This document shows, piece after piece, positions 37,501 through 51,000 of a stretch of 64,000 bases of DNA (position 1 is the stretch's first letter; every line of letters begins with the position of its first letter). A program made the position numbers and the translations under genes. Source of the stretch: Dromaius novaehollandiae (Eukaryota > Chordata > Aves > Casuariiformes > Dromaiidae); assembly GCF_036370855.1 (NCBI RefSeq), contig NC_088099.1, positions 155,466,517 to 155,530,516 of the forward strand, in the 5' to 3' direction. Under the pieces are notes generated by a model. The model made no database searches and had not been told where the DNA came from. It saw nothing but the letters and a program-made list of their open reading frames with translations.

Positions 37501-40303
37501 TTTTTCCCATCCATGAGTTTTCATATTGGCTTCTATTCAACTGCTGCTTCAAAAAACAACATTTTGTTTGAATATTTTGAGGTTTAGAGAGAAGGGTTTG
37601 GGCTAAAAGTAATAAAAAATAAAAATCTAAAACAATTAATGGCTGAGAAATAGCAGTAAGCTTCAGCAGAATTTTTATAATAAAAAAGGAATGAATCCTG
37701 AAGGAGGTGGAATCAGAATAATGCACTACCATCTTGCTACTTCTCTCATAAGAACATTTTGTAGCAAATATGAAAAAACAACCCGGTGCTACAACAACTA
37801 AAGAGAGTTGATATAATCATCTATAGTGTACTGTCATATAAAGACAAAAAGAAGCATTCCAAGGAAAATTTTGACATCTGGGAATTTTGCTTTCCATACT
37901 ACAAAAAACTCTCAACATTTAATGGAGGAAAACTTTAAATTGTCATTCTGGGTCCATGAGATATTTCTTTTCAACAAAATCACCTTGATTAATAGTGACA
38001 AACTGTATTTTAAAAATAGGGTATAAATGTTAAAGCAGTCTTTTTTAAAATAAAAAGTGAAACATCCCCTTCCAAAGAAGTCAAGCAGCACATTCCAAGC
38101 TTTATCAAAATGGCTTAATCTGTATTTCCCCAAAGCAAAACATTGTCAGAATAGACATATTACTGGGGAACGGTTTGATTTTGACAAAACAACAGTTTCC
38201 AGTGGAAAAACATCTTCCACTGGCAAATTTTCAGCCCATTTTCCTGACTTGCATGAGGCAAGCTGAGGCATAACAACCCTGCAAAACCACCAGGTGAACC
38301 TACTAGCGCGACTCCACACCATATACACGTGCCTTGCCCGCACTTACCTCCTCCTGCGTATTAAATTGCACAAATACACCTCAACCCCCATGTCCAGGGG
38401 ACATTTGGCCACTAGGCCACCACCACCACCTTGCTCGATATGGGGAATGGACAGCCAAGGGCTGAGCAGGTGCCTGCATCTGAGGGAGAACCCGGGACGT
38501 GTGGGGCCAGCGGGTCCCTCCTGCCCATGGCACTGTCGGGAGAAGGGGAAGAGCTGGGTGTCATGTCCAGTGCCTGCTCGCAGCCTGGGAGCGCCCTGGG
38601 CACCCCGCGGATGGCACGGGCAGTGGCCACGTGCCGCGACCCTCCCCTCCAGCAGCGGCTCCTGCATGGCCCCGAGCTTCAGCCCCTGCAGCTGCTGTGG
38701 TTAAACCATCTTCCTAATTACGCAGGAAAATGTGCTGCAGACCACAATTTACATTGGTTCAGCTCAGCCCTGCCTGCAACCAGAGTAAACTGTGCAAGAG
38801 AAAAATCACAGCAAAGAGCAGTTTTTGCCTATCTACACCAAGTGTTATCAGGATGCAGGGACGTCGGCGACTGGGAAGTAAAGGCTTTGTCTGAAATGGA
38901 GACACGGTCCTCGCTGTGACGTTTCTTAAAACACACAGATTTTTTTTCATAGTTACCTTTATCTTGGTTCATATTGGCTGTTGCTTATTCAAGCCACTCT
39001 CTTCAAAGCTATGCCACTATGTATGTTTCCATTTGCTCTAATGACTATTTTTACTTGTCATGAGTAGGTATACCCAGAAAGCTGGAACAAAGAACAATTT
39101 CTGAGAAAGACCAAATTGCATCTAATTATGACAATTGCTCTTGCTGCGTAATGCTATTTAAACCATACAAATTCATCTTTGCAAATGTAGGCTAAATGGC
39201 TTCAGCAGCTGTGCTTTCAGAGATGTTGCGGACGTCTTACTCCGAGCAAACTGAAAATTACTTTCATCATACGGTTTGGAAAAAATAGCCAAACCTCAGG
39301 GCTTACTAATGATGGGTAAATAAACCAAAGTTAGAATCCTGGGGAAGGAATAAACAGTGGCCGTGCTTGAGATTCGGTGCAGCGACCCAAGCAATGATAC
39401 TGATCAATGCCTTCCCGGAGGAGGACAAATTAGAGAGTGTGGAATTAGAGACACCATTCAGCTGAACATGAATGCAGCCTTAAGGAAAACAGAAGGGAGC
39501 AACCTTGTGATGTTGTAAAAGGGCCTTTTTGTCCAGCCCGTACCATACCTCCTTTCATTGTGCAATGCTGTTATCATCTTTCATTAGTGGCCCTTTCCGC
39601 ACAGAATTTTTCTCCCATGAAACAGGCAGATTTTTATGGATGAAATTGGGACCATTAAATTAAAATCTTGGATGGTTGGCAACAAAATACGGTTGAGGAG
39701 AGAAGTTTCAAGGCACACAAGAAGCAATCAAATCACTTGGCAAACGGAATAAGCAAATAAATACTTTGTGGCTGGACAAATGTTGTGTTGTATTAGCTTT
39801 CAGGAACATCTTGGGAAATAAGCCCATGGTGGGCATAGGAGACCAAGTTTAAAATCTCTGCTAACTTTGAGGCAACAATATGGCTCCCTAGGCTGGGGTC
39901 TCCTCTTTTCTGTAACACTGGGTCAGTTTATTTTACCTAAATATTCCTCGTGGCTGGAGCCCAGGCAGCCACAGTTGCTGAGCTGGGGGGGTGCCCACGG
40001 CTTCGGCTGGCCACAGGAGTTGTTCGGGATAACCTGCAAAGTGAGCTGGCATCAACAGGCGAGCAGAGGACATGCCCCAGCGGTCTGCCCACCCCACGGG
40101 GCTGGCATAGCTGGAGAAGAAGGCAAATACAAGCCTCCACCAGCGAGAGCGTGAACTGAATGTGGGTGCCCTCGTCCTCTGTGGATGTCCTCGTCCCCAG
40201 CAGACGGGGGTGGCCTGCGATAGTGACACCGCTCCTGCCTCTTGCACGGTGTGCAACTCCAGACCTTACTTTCCATCATGTCTCTTTGGTTATAAATGCT
40301 CAA

Positions 40304-40332
40304 AAGTGTGTGTGTGTTGGGGGTGGGGGGGG
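40304..40332 (+). repeat. (GT)n followed by G-rich run
   Basis: Short GT repeat followed by G5-T-G8. Low-complexity sequence. Confidence 0.85.
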
Positions 40333-43300
40333 CGAAGAGGGAGAGAAGATTCACACACCCCTCCCTGATCACACAAAGTGAGTGGATTAAAAAGATAAAA
40401 ATTCACCCTGGTCATTCTCGCAGCAGGCCCTGCTCTTCCCGCAGCGAAAGGCAGCGTGCGACTGTAGCTGTCATGCAAAAAGCTGCGTCAGACATTCACA
40501 GTTCCTCTTCTGCTTTGTCCCCGGCAAGGCAAGGGGAGAACATTCATCTGGTCTTTATCTCAGGTCACCTACTCTCCTCTCAGCCCTCCTTACCAGCAAG
40601 GGGAAAGGGCAGGAGAAGGGTGCTTCCTACTCGCTCGATCGTCACAGAGAGCATGGAGAAATGCCTTCAGCCTGAGAGGGAGAGAAGGGGGATCTGCAAG
40701 GGCTGGGAGGAAAATGTGGTGCGAAAGACCAGGGAACACATAGTTCTTGTAAGAATTAACACCTCCAAAACTCCTAGATGAGAACTGTGGCGTCCAACTC
40801 AAGGTAATACTAGGGTTTGATTCATCTTGACAGCTCCGAAGGAACAGATCAGAGAGTGGTTTACATTAGTTGCATGCAAACAGAACAAAATCCAAGCCAG
40901 TAATTCTATACACTTAGTGTTTTCACGAAGCCCAATTACACAAAGCTGAAAACAATTATGAGCCAAATTATTTCAGAGAAAGAATTTAAACAGGAAAAAT
41001 GTGAGTGATAATTGGGTACTATTTAAACACAATTTACTAAATGCCCCGAAAGGCACATTCTCACATTGCACAAAAGAGGTCAAGTGGAGTTAAAAACAAA
41101 AGCAAAACAAAACAAAAACACAAGCTGGCTTACAGAGGAAATTAAATCAGCTTTTATAAAAACCTCCACAAACAATCTCCCTCCACCATTCTCCCAGCAA
41201 CAGAACATTAAACAAACCAAAAACACATATATCATAATGAATGAGGAAGGAACTGCTGATAACAAATGCATATCAGAAGACAGCAAGGGTAGATCACTGA
41301 AACGAGAAGCAAAGGAATACAAAGAGAAGTATTTGGCCCTCATAAGGACAACGGGAAGAGATTTTTCTCCTAAGTATAAATGGGGAAAAAGGCCTCCTAA
41401 GAGCAGCGTTTATTTGCTGTTGGATGGTAAAAGTGGTAGAATTGTGACTCCTAATAGAAGATTTTAGGATTTTTTTTCCTTTTTATATTTGGAGGAAAAC
41501 AAAAAGGCTTAGTCCTATAGCATGTTGGTTGTGGTGTTGATGAAATGCAGTAAGGAGAAAGGGTATAAAAAGTGGATCTAAATAAAATGAGGAATGCACA
41601 TCACTTTCAATCAAGTGTCCAACCCAGGAGCTCTCTAAGTTTTTAGATACTGGTTTTCAGTGGCTTACCATATTAAGAAGCTTACAGAGGAGTGTGAGAA
41701 CATTCGCATGTCCAAAGGGAGTGAACAGCACGATCCATGGGGCAGAGTATGTCAGGGAAGGGGTGATGATGGACCTTCCCAGCTGCATGCCCAGCCCTGG
41801 CCCATCTCAGAGCCAAAGCCAGGCATGCACTGCCCCTGGGCCAGGAGGAGGCATAGCAGGAAAAAAAGGCTGCACTGTGGAACTGTGCAAGTTACTGGGA
41901 TGTCCTGTAGGAGATTGCTCTCCCACACATGAGCAGCTCCAGCTTGTCTGCAGGACCAGGATTTCACCCTGCAGATTTGTCCACCTTTATGCACCATGCA
42001 TGCAGCAGTGCAGACTGCACACTTGGTTACAAGCTGGTCTCTGAGCACCACAGGAGCTCAAAAAGCAATTTAAGCATGACCTACCCAAGGCCAGGCATGT
42101 TAAACCTGACGTTGGACCCACGTTTCTTGAGTCTCCTGCCAATACCCTGCCCCTGGAGCAGGTCCCAGCAGCTTTGGCAGAGGCGGGCAGCATGCGGCAG
42201 GGCCAGCACAATGTGTCCACAGCTCCCAGCTTTGGCGTCCATGGGTGCCTGGCTCAGCAGGACATGGGACCCTATGCAGGCACATGATCTCTTGGGTTTT
42301 GCTGGCTTTCTGCCAGTTCATTTAGCCTCTAATACAGTCTGACACCCCACTCTTGAACGATTTTTGATGTCAGTGCTTGTGCTCCCTGGAAACATGCTCA
42401 TCTGCCCTGGAAGGGGCAGTCTTAAAGTGGCTGCAAACTCTGGCCTCCAGTGCTAACTTGATCCATGGCATTTACGATGACTTCCAAGAAGTCGAGCCAT
42501 GAGAACAGTGGTTTTAAATTGCTGTGACAGATGGTATCTGTTTTGCTCACAGCTGGTTGTATGTTAATACACGACGTTCTTTTAAAGGGATTTGGCTGAG
42601 CAACAGAGAGAAATACTACCAACTTGCCTTGCGCTGGCTGCTGCGCTCTGGGTCAGGCGTCACTGTCTGGAGGGAAGGGAGAGCGCGGCTTTCCTGAAAA
42701 TACCGGGGAGGGGAGAAAGCTTCCCGAGGGAGAGAGGGAACAGCGACGGGGAGTCGTCAGCTGAAAGTGGGAGACGAGCAGGGAGCAGACACCCAGCGAG
42801 GCCTGATGACAGCGAGAAGCACTTCAAATACCCAGTGGGACTGGGAGGGCTCGCAGCAGTTTGAGGAACCAGCAGGAGGTTGCTGGACTAAGATCAAGCT
42901 CAAAGTGAGGGCCCTGTCTGTAGCGACACAATGAGCAGCAGCGAGATTTGTCTGCAGCCCTTCTTATTTTCCTCCTGAGTTTCCCTGAAGCTCTCTCGTT
43001 GCCCTTCCAGGGAAGCCTGGCCATGGCGCTGACAAGCTCCCGCGGTGCCGGGTGTGCTGGCCCTCCAGAAAGAGCACCACTCCTCCGGCCGGCTCCCGGT
43101 ATCACCGCTCGTCTTGCAGTCCACATCACCCCGAGCCAGGGCACAAACCCAGGCAAAAAACCAAGGGCTTTTAGCCCGTTGCCACAGTCTCACCCTTGCC
43201 AGATAAGCTTTTGCATTGAATATTACTCTAAAGAGAAACAAAACCAAGAACCACAACAGCAACAGCAAGTACGGCCTCGTTCCATGAGGCTTAACGGAAG

Positions 43301-46300
43301 CCTTGAAACAATATTTTCATGGCCTGTTCTCCTTAGGCACAAGGGGAAAAAAAGGATTAACTAATAAAGGAGTATTAAGATAAATAGTTAGTTACTGGCT
43401 TAAAAAGGAAGAAATGCAACCACAGAAAACTTTCTGCAAAACAGGGCCTTGCTGCCTGTTTCTGTCTCGTTTAAGGGACAGCCCAGAGAGGAAAGCCATA
43501 CTGGGAAAGGATACCACCGCATGCCGGGGCTGAGGCTAGCTGAAGGCCCTGCCTTGGCTGTTGGCTAGGGAAATGCTCCTGGCAATCCCACCCGCGAGCG
43601 GTGGCTTTCGCACGGGTCATACGTCAGCTCCTTGTCTTCTCCATGGCAGACGGGATTCCCAAACTGTGGGGCAAATCCCACAAGAAACAAACCCCAACCA
43701 TGCACGCACACGGGGTTCGATGCACTGCCTGCCTTTGCCGGGGTTGTGCCTGCTGCTGCCACCATCAGTGGTGGCACCTGGGCCATCTCCTGGCTGGGGT
43801 GGGCTCCTTCGTCTCTAACCCCCCAAGCTGGCTGCAGTGACATCTCCTGAGGACAGCAACGAGACAAGGGAGCAAAGTGGTCAGGCATCACTTTGAAAAC
43901 TCCTCAGACAAACTACTATCCTTAAGTCACATTAAGGTATTACAGCTATTACTCAGTACGGCAAGTATTTCATTTTAGCATCGCTGAATGGAAATCTAAT
44001 GTCTTAAATTATGCTTTGTGTTGCTTAAGAAAACTTTCGATGGAGGGCTTGCTCTATTAAAAATTTAGAAAAGCTAAAGATTTTGGTGTTTTGGATTGCT
44101 TTTTTGACATGGGAAAATTTTGGACTTGATTTGAGTGTCGTTGGCAAGAAAAAAAGAACAACCATGAGTTACTGCTTAACTTTTCATTTTTTTGAGTTCA
44201 TCTTATTCTCTTCATACATTAGCTTTACTGGTATATTTGAACAGATTTAATACAGCATTGCAAAAGTAATCAGAGCTGTATATGTAATAGATGTTAAATA
44301 AATAATAAACGGTATACAAAGAGATGATAGCTTGATATTTGTGTCTTTGATCTGGATGCTACTCAGCATTTTGCAAGTTTAATCTTTCTCTATTCATCTG
44401 CCTGTTATGTGTGTGTTTTATCTTTCATATCGTTTTAAGCAGAGGTTTTAATTCGACATTTAAAGATCACTTAGGAACTATTTTTAATGTTACATAAGTG
44501 CTTACACATCTTCCATGCCTCAGCTTTTAAAATTTCATCTATACTCAGAAGAAAATCATTCAGATGGAATGTACCAGTTAAAAATATGGAGAAAAGCACA
44601 GCTTTTACAAGACATCTATAAATTAAGCATGTGTTTTTAGAAGAGTTAAATAGATTCTTTATTGTACTTTCAACTTGTGAGCTAAACAGGCACCAGCACA
44701 AATCCTAGACAGTAGGCAACAGTTCATAGCAGGGTAGTAGTCAAAATGCCAAAAACAAATTTGGCCCTTCCCCCTAGCCTTAAACTTTGCAGAAACATTT
44801 TTCTTAACTTTCTGGACAACCTCAGACCAAGACAATTTATCTAACCAAAATAAAAGGGTATTTTTACAATGTTCTATAATTTATATCTCAACAACAGACA
44901 ACGATTACTTTGTTTGTTTGTTCTTCCTGGAAGCTCACTACCTGATCGGCCATGAAATACTGAAGTTCATTGCAGACTAATCAGCCTTTTAATCACTGCT
45001 TTTTTGCAAACCCCCTTAGAGAACCATAATTATTGTCTCATTTTCTTTTATAGACTTCGTTTGCTTTATCAATGAATACAAGAGTTCACCACCACAGCTG
45101 AGAATACTTAAACAATAAAATAAACAGACAAAAAGCCCCCCGGACCCATGCATTTTGGAATAAAGTCAAGCTAACACAGTAATCAATTACTTTTCCAGCA
45201 TGCAGAAGTTATACAGAAATGCAACGGGCAAGTAAACATCTACATATAATTTGTAGCTGACAGAAATAAGACTTATTTATAAAAATCAAGGTTGTTTTCA
45301 ACCATATATTACCATTTCTGGAAAATCAATCTACATTATTTTTAGTACAGGTTAGGAACTGGGAGCAATGAGTGAGTTATTTGCCAAGAACATGGTTAGA
45401 CAGACTTGGAAAACTGGAAACTGTGATTTCTTTCCAAAGGGAACATGTATCATAGTCACAGCTAGTATCACTATGTAGAAGAGTTTGAGTTCATAATTCA
45501 TGGCGTAAGCGACAAAGTACGTTTTAATACAAAGCCTCGTATTACCAAGCAACAGGAATTACCCTTGAGCAGTTAAGTCCATTTGAAGCTACATGGGGAT
45601 TGCAATAGTACTTGGCATTTTATGTTTAGAAAGTGCAGTTTAACATCATCTAATCCTCACACCTCACTAGCAAAAGGACATGAGATTATCACTCTGTTTA
45701 GCAGAGGAGGAGGCAGACCCAGCAGACAAGCCAAAAGTTATGAAAGGATCTGGAATTCGTAAATACTTTTTTTCCAACAAACACCTCTGTGTACTTCTCC
45801 CCAAAGTAAAACTCAACATACAAAAAGATTTTGCATCTTTAAACTCATGCTAAAGCGCTCTCAAAATTAAACGGATTTAAGTTACGAATGAGATTTAAGC
45901 ACATGTATAAGTGTCCTACTGAATTACACACTGACACAGATTTGGTACAATTGGTCAAATCCACTGTCCAACAACAGGCGCATGTTTAAAGCCAAGGCAG
46001 CTGCATGGTACAAAATCTCAGTACACCAGTATTGCACCCAAGAATTGCTCTGCGAAGGGGTAGGTGTCTCTCCAGATGAGACAGAAAAGAGCAGAGAAAC
46101 TGAGAAGAAGAACTAGAAAAATAGTAGCTTTCTCGCTCGCTGGCATGCAGCTTTACCTAGAGAAACAAGACTCTCTAATTGCACATTAACTGGAGGTACC
46201 CTGAAGCCATGTTTCCTGGTGCCTCTTCTTTTTCAGTTACAGAAGTAACTGTAATTTAGCATGATTCAGTCTGTTTTGTTGTAGCAGTTAGTGTTCATCC

Positions 46301-47869
46301 ATCCTAGCAATAAATGATGTTCTGCAGGATGAAATATTCATCTTTCTTAGAAAGATCTTGCGCAGCGAAATTCCTTTTGGTCGGAGAGGAACTTCTTGGA
46401 ACAACTTTACATTTATAAATTGACTAATTTGTACAGATTGGGTAACCAGGAGAATCCCAAGTTTTACCACATATAGGACCCAATGTAAAATTAATCTCCT
46501 TGTTCCCTCAATAAATGTGGTTAGTAGATGGCTTGGCAATGTTTCACCTGGGCAGAGAGGGCAAAAAATAATTCGCAGTGGAGACTCATGAACTAAAGAT
46601 AATTCAGTATAAGAGGGTGAAAGACAGGAAAAGATTAAGCTCCTTTCAGAGAGAAATACTGGTTTTTTATATTGCGGACCGAGATGTCAAAGAAAGTTCC
46701 CATTACAATCTCACTCCTCTGTGCAATTTCATTCAGCTGTTAGGAACATTTTGAAGGGCGATCCTGCACACACCAACACCTGCAGTGAAATGCTGAGCAC
46801 ACTGTTACCCCTGTTCTTCCAGACCTCCAAAATACCTCCTGAAAACTGAAAAAGTTAAAAATCAAACATTAAAAAACTGATTGCCTAAGAGGGGCTTGGA
46901 AGGGTGGAGCAAGAGGCTCTGCAGCTGGGAGTGCGGGGCGAAACAGCGCGGGAATCGCTGGGTGCACGGAGGACAACGTCCCCCGCAGGGAGCCCTGCCG
47001 GGAGGCAGAGCACCCGCCCGCTGGAAGGGGCCGAAGCCCCAGCCCTGGAGTCTTTTGAAGCAAGGCGAGCACACGCGGCAGGGCACATCTGCCCAGGCAA
47101 GAGTAAGACGATCTAAAAGGGATTTTCCATGAATAGTGTCTGGGGTGATGGAACAAGCTGAAACTGTATCAGCAGATCTCCCCATTGGTAACTGCCGCCC
47201 TCTCGGATCTGCTAACCAGGCATAGCCTGTGTTGCTTCCTATCCCTTTTCACCCTAAATGAGCCACACCAGTAGGTCCCGAACATTTCAACTGTTCAGTG
47301 AAATCATCTGTTACTCCAGCTAAAGTGGGTGAGTTGGGAGCAATTGTGCAGGCAGCTGAAGAAACGGTAATCTCTGCAGGGAGGGGAGGCAATCATCTCT
47401 TCACCCCGCTCAGTGCAGCTGAAAGAGGCCATCTCCAGAGCCTGGCAACACCACATGATTTGCGTCTGCAGCTCCAGGAAATTCAACCTTCTGCTGGAGG
47501 TGGAGACTTCTTAAACCATTCCAGAAAGTCCCACAACAATATGCCCTTACGCAAACACCGACCCTAAATTATGTGGGGATGGACCGAGTGGCTGCTGAAG
47601 AAAGATCATCTTTGTGCCAGCTTAATTTGTTGGGGCGTATTTATTTATGAGAATGGAAAATACAACCCCCACTATGACATCTATACTGTAGAACTAGAAT
47701 TAAGCAAAGGTATCGAGGGCATAAAATGCAGTGCTGTTTGCATGTGTTGTCATAAATCTAAACTCATAAAATAAATACAAAAGTTAAACAGGCCTCTTTT
47801 CCAGGAATCCATTGCAACAGTTTCTTTTCTTATTCAGAAGGGTTGTGCTTGCAGCTTAAAAAAATACAT

Positions 47870-48010
47870 TTTGGGAAGGAGTGGGTGGATTATTTAAATA
47901 CCAGAGAGGAAGGAGAGCTTGTTAAGATAAGGATGATGTTGGCACAAGCAGGACAGAAAGATAGAATCTAACCATGAATACATTTAGGCTTGTCATTTTT
48001 TATCATCTCT
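47870..48010 (+). mobile_element. CR1 LINE fragment, short
   Basis: 'ttatttaaataccagagagg', 'gatgttggcacaagcagg' and 'accatgaatacatttaggct' are collinear with the CR1 consensus segment 'ataaataccagggagg...aatgttggcacaagaacaaa...gccatgaacaaatttaggct'. About 130 bp in + orientation, degraded. Confidence 0.65.
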
Positions 48011-51000
48011 ATTCTGGATCTAGCTTCCAGTTAAAGCACTGAGGCCAACAAATTAACTCCACTTACACTACAGCTTGTTGCAATTCTTATTTAGCAGTTT
48101 CCTAAGCCAGGTGCCTTCAGTGTCCAGAGCTGGGATGCAGTGGTCTGAAAAAGGCTACTTCTGAAGGTATTTGTGCATCCTTTTGGGTGACATTCAGAAG
48201 AGCAAACTCAAAAACTATATGATTTTAGCTCCTCTTTTCTCTGTCAGGCAATGCATATGGTACAAGCAAAGCTCCAAAATCTGCTCTAACCCAGGCTAAT
48301 CTTGCAAGACCTTGTCAGTTCATGCTTGATGCTGAAATTTTGAGTGGGATTTTTTCATGCTCCTCCATATCTTCAAGTGTTGTAACAGTAGTACAGTCTA
48401 GAAGCGTCAGACCTTTTTCACGTCCTTGTGGTAGCTGCTGTGTTACAATGCTATAAAGGACAAGCCTTGAAATACCGACCTTTAAACCTTTTCCTTTAAA
48501 CTTTCCAGAGGAGAGAGAGCATGGAGTAGGGCTGAGATCTCTGCCAGTCATTGTGTTGTGAATCCAGCATTTCTGATGGACCATCCTGGGATTTTGGATG
48601 CAGACCACTAAACAGCCATGATGTCATGGATGTTAGATAGCACAACTGTGTGGCTGTTCTACCTTTACTGTATGGCAGGGAAGAATATACAGCACCTACA
48701 CTGTTGAAGGCAAAAGCAAAAAGGGGCTATCACCCTTCTCTTCCTTCCCCATTTTTGCCTCACCCTCTTCTACTCTCTCCTAAATCTGCTCCAGATAACT
48801 GTCAACTTTGCTTCATTTGTGCAATGAAAAATCATTAAAAAGCAAGCAACTGCCTTTGTAGGTGACAGGATTTTCCAGAGGACCTGGACAAAAACTGCAG
48901 AATGAACTCCCCAAGAAACCACAAAACCTTTTCTCCAACTTCAGAGCAACATGAAAGTTAAGAACACCAACGCTCTCTGAATCACATACTTCTCCAACTT
49001 GAAAGAATGAGACAACAAACATGAAATACATGTCAATTACATTATTTAATGGACAACTGGAAGGTCCTTAAATAGATTAGTGATGAGAACCAATCACCAG
49101 TAGATTGGTGATGTTCTCAGAGGAGAACAGGGGAAGCCTTTGCAGGACAGAGGATAAGGAGGAGGAGTATGGAGGGAGGAAAGATGAAAACGATTGCCAG
49201 GTAATCCCCCAACCTCAGAAGAGAAATGTGGACAGAGTCAGATAAAGGGCAAGTAGAGTGAGATGGAACAAGGCCACCCCCAAATACCCAGGAAACCATC
49301 CAAGCTTCTGTATTGCTCAATTGACTTAAACTTTTCTCAATGAATAATATAAGGAAAATATTTTAAACTAGATTAAGTATTACATCAGATTTGGGGTAAC
49401 AAGAAGAATTGCTCATGATTTTGACCACAGGAGGGCTCCCGGGTTTCATGAATGCATATGGAAACCTTTTGAGAAAGCTTAGAAATAGATTACAAAACAT
49501 GGAAGATGAAAGCCATGGAGTTAGACTGGGATCTTGTTAGGCCAGCTGGGTGTGCTACGTATAATGGCTTTCTTATTCAACAAAACAGAGAGAAGCAAAA
49601 GGAACTATTTTTCTGCCTGCCACTTTTTCTCTCTTCCTATGAGAGACTCCTTATAATGTCAGATGTTAGGTCCCTGCAACAGCAATATTTCTTCTGGTAT
49701 TGACTCTGAAGTCTCTCACAACACCATGCTCCACACATCACAAAGCATGTCCCAGTAGACAGTTAGATACAGAAAAGAGTAAAAGTAAAAATGATAACAT
49801 GCATCAAGAAGACAGCAGGTAAAAATCACAGCCATCATCAACATACTAAAGAATTTGTTAAATGAAGAGGGTCAGTTAAGCCTAGGAAAAGGTCTGCCAC
49901 AATTCCCACCAAAGCCAATACCGAGACAGTTCCTGCCCTCTGATACAGCTGGATTGGGCCCAAGCTTCACAGACCTGGAGGAGGTGATACTGACATTATT
50001 AATAGGAAATTGGTATCTACTTAATTGTTAGTAATGGTCTAGTTGGTCAAGGGCTTTGCAGAAACTTTCTGGTTGATACCTCACATCTTTGAGGACCTAG
50101 ACTCAGTGACTTTAAATGCCTCCATGTAAAGCCACACGCACATAAAGGTCACCATGTTAAACACTCTGAAGAAAGTTTTCACTTACAAAAGCTGGTCCTG
50201 GGAGTTTAATTGTACTAGAGGAAAAACTGGGGATATATCAGGATTTTCCACATCCTTTCTTCTGTAGGAGGAGTGTGTAAGGCCTGACAGAGCTAAGAGC
50301 TATCTATCTGGGGAGGAAGAGAAAAAGAGGAGAGCTGGCAACAGTGCCCGATGTAGAGATACACATGTGCACAGAAATAGCACTGGCCAAGCTACCACTG
50401 CAGCAATTTGGAGACGGTGAACAGATAAGAGCTGGAAGAAAACAGGGAGACCAGAAGAAAATATTAGTGACAAAGAGGGAAGGTAGAAAGGTTCCCACTT
50501 CTGGAGACAGAGAAGAGCTGAACAGCTTGAAGATCTGGGGGATGCTGGCAGAAAGGACCAGGGACTAGAGAAGATTTACTAAGAAGGTTTATGAAGCCCC
50601 TGTTCCCCCCACATCCAGCTTCTGACAGATCAGAGCCCTTCACATACAGTAGATGAAATGGCTCCCTACTTTCTGCACACAGCCAGGAAACAGAAACCTT
50701 CCCAGGAAAATATCCCCTGAAGACGATTTCCTCCTTTTCTGTTGAGGGTTTATGATCACAAATAGTCCAGCATCTTTTCTAGTTCATTCCAGTTGTAAAG
50801 TCAATCAGTTACAGCTGTACTAATCTGCTATTACTAACTTCTTTACCTGCTGGTCTCTCCATGCTGAAACCTGCAGGTGAAACCAAGGTGACCTCCATCT
50901 GCCTTTCTCTATCATATTAAGAAAACATCAGGACGAGGTAAGACTTCAGCAAAACTGTGCCCATACTGTGGATGCTACAGCATGGGAAAGATTTTTCTTT

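Larger units (their letters stand above)
32143..47869. other. Intergenic, no gene seen
   Basis: Nearly 16 kb without a supported gene. Open frames of 130 to 162 codons at 33379-33858, 38431-38919, 40296-40781 and 41929-42342 are unrecognised and overlap frames on the other strand. Small landmarks are a SINE-like core near 33420-33470, an (ATT)n tract at 34487-34532, a GT/G run at 40304-40332, and CpG-dense patches at about 38480-38700 and 46930-47080. A stretch near 45660-45760 weakly resembles an old SINE core. Confidence 0.65.

Noticed and set aside
38431-38919. 162-codon + strand frame
   Set aside because: It falls on a GC-rich patch with open frames in several overlapping registers, which is a composition effect.
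40296-40781. 161-codon + strand frame
   Set aside because: It starts within a GT/G low-complexity run and shows no recognisable domain.
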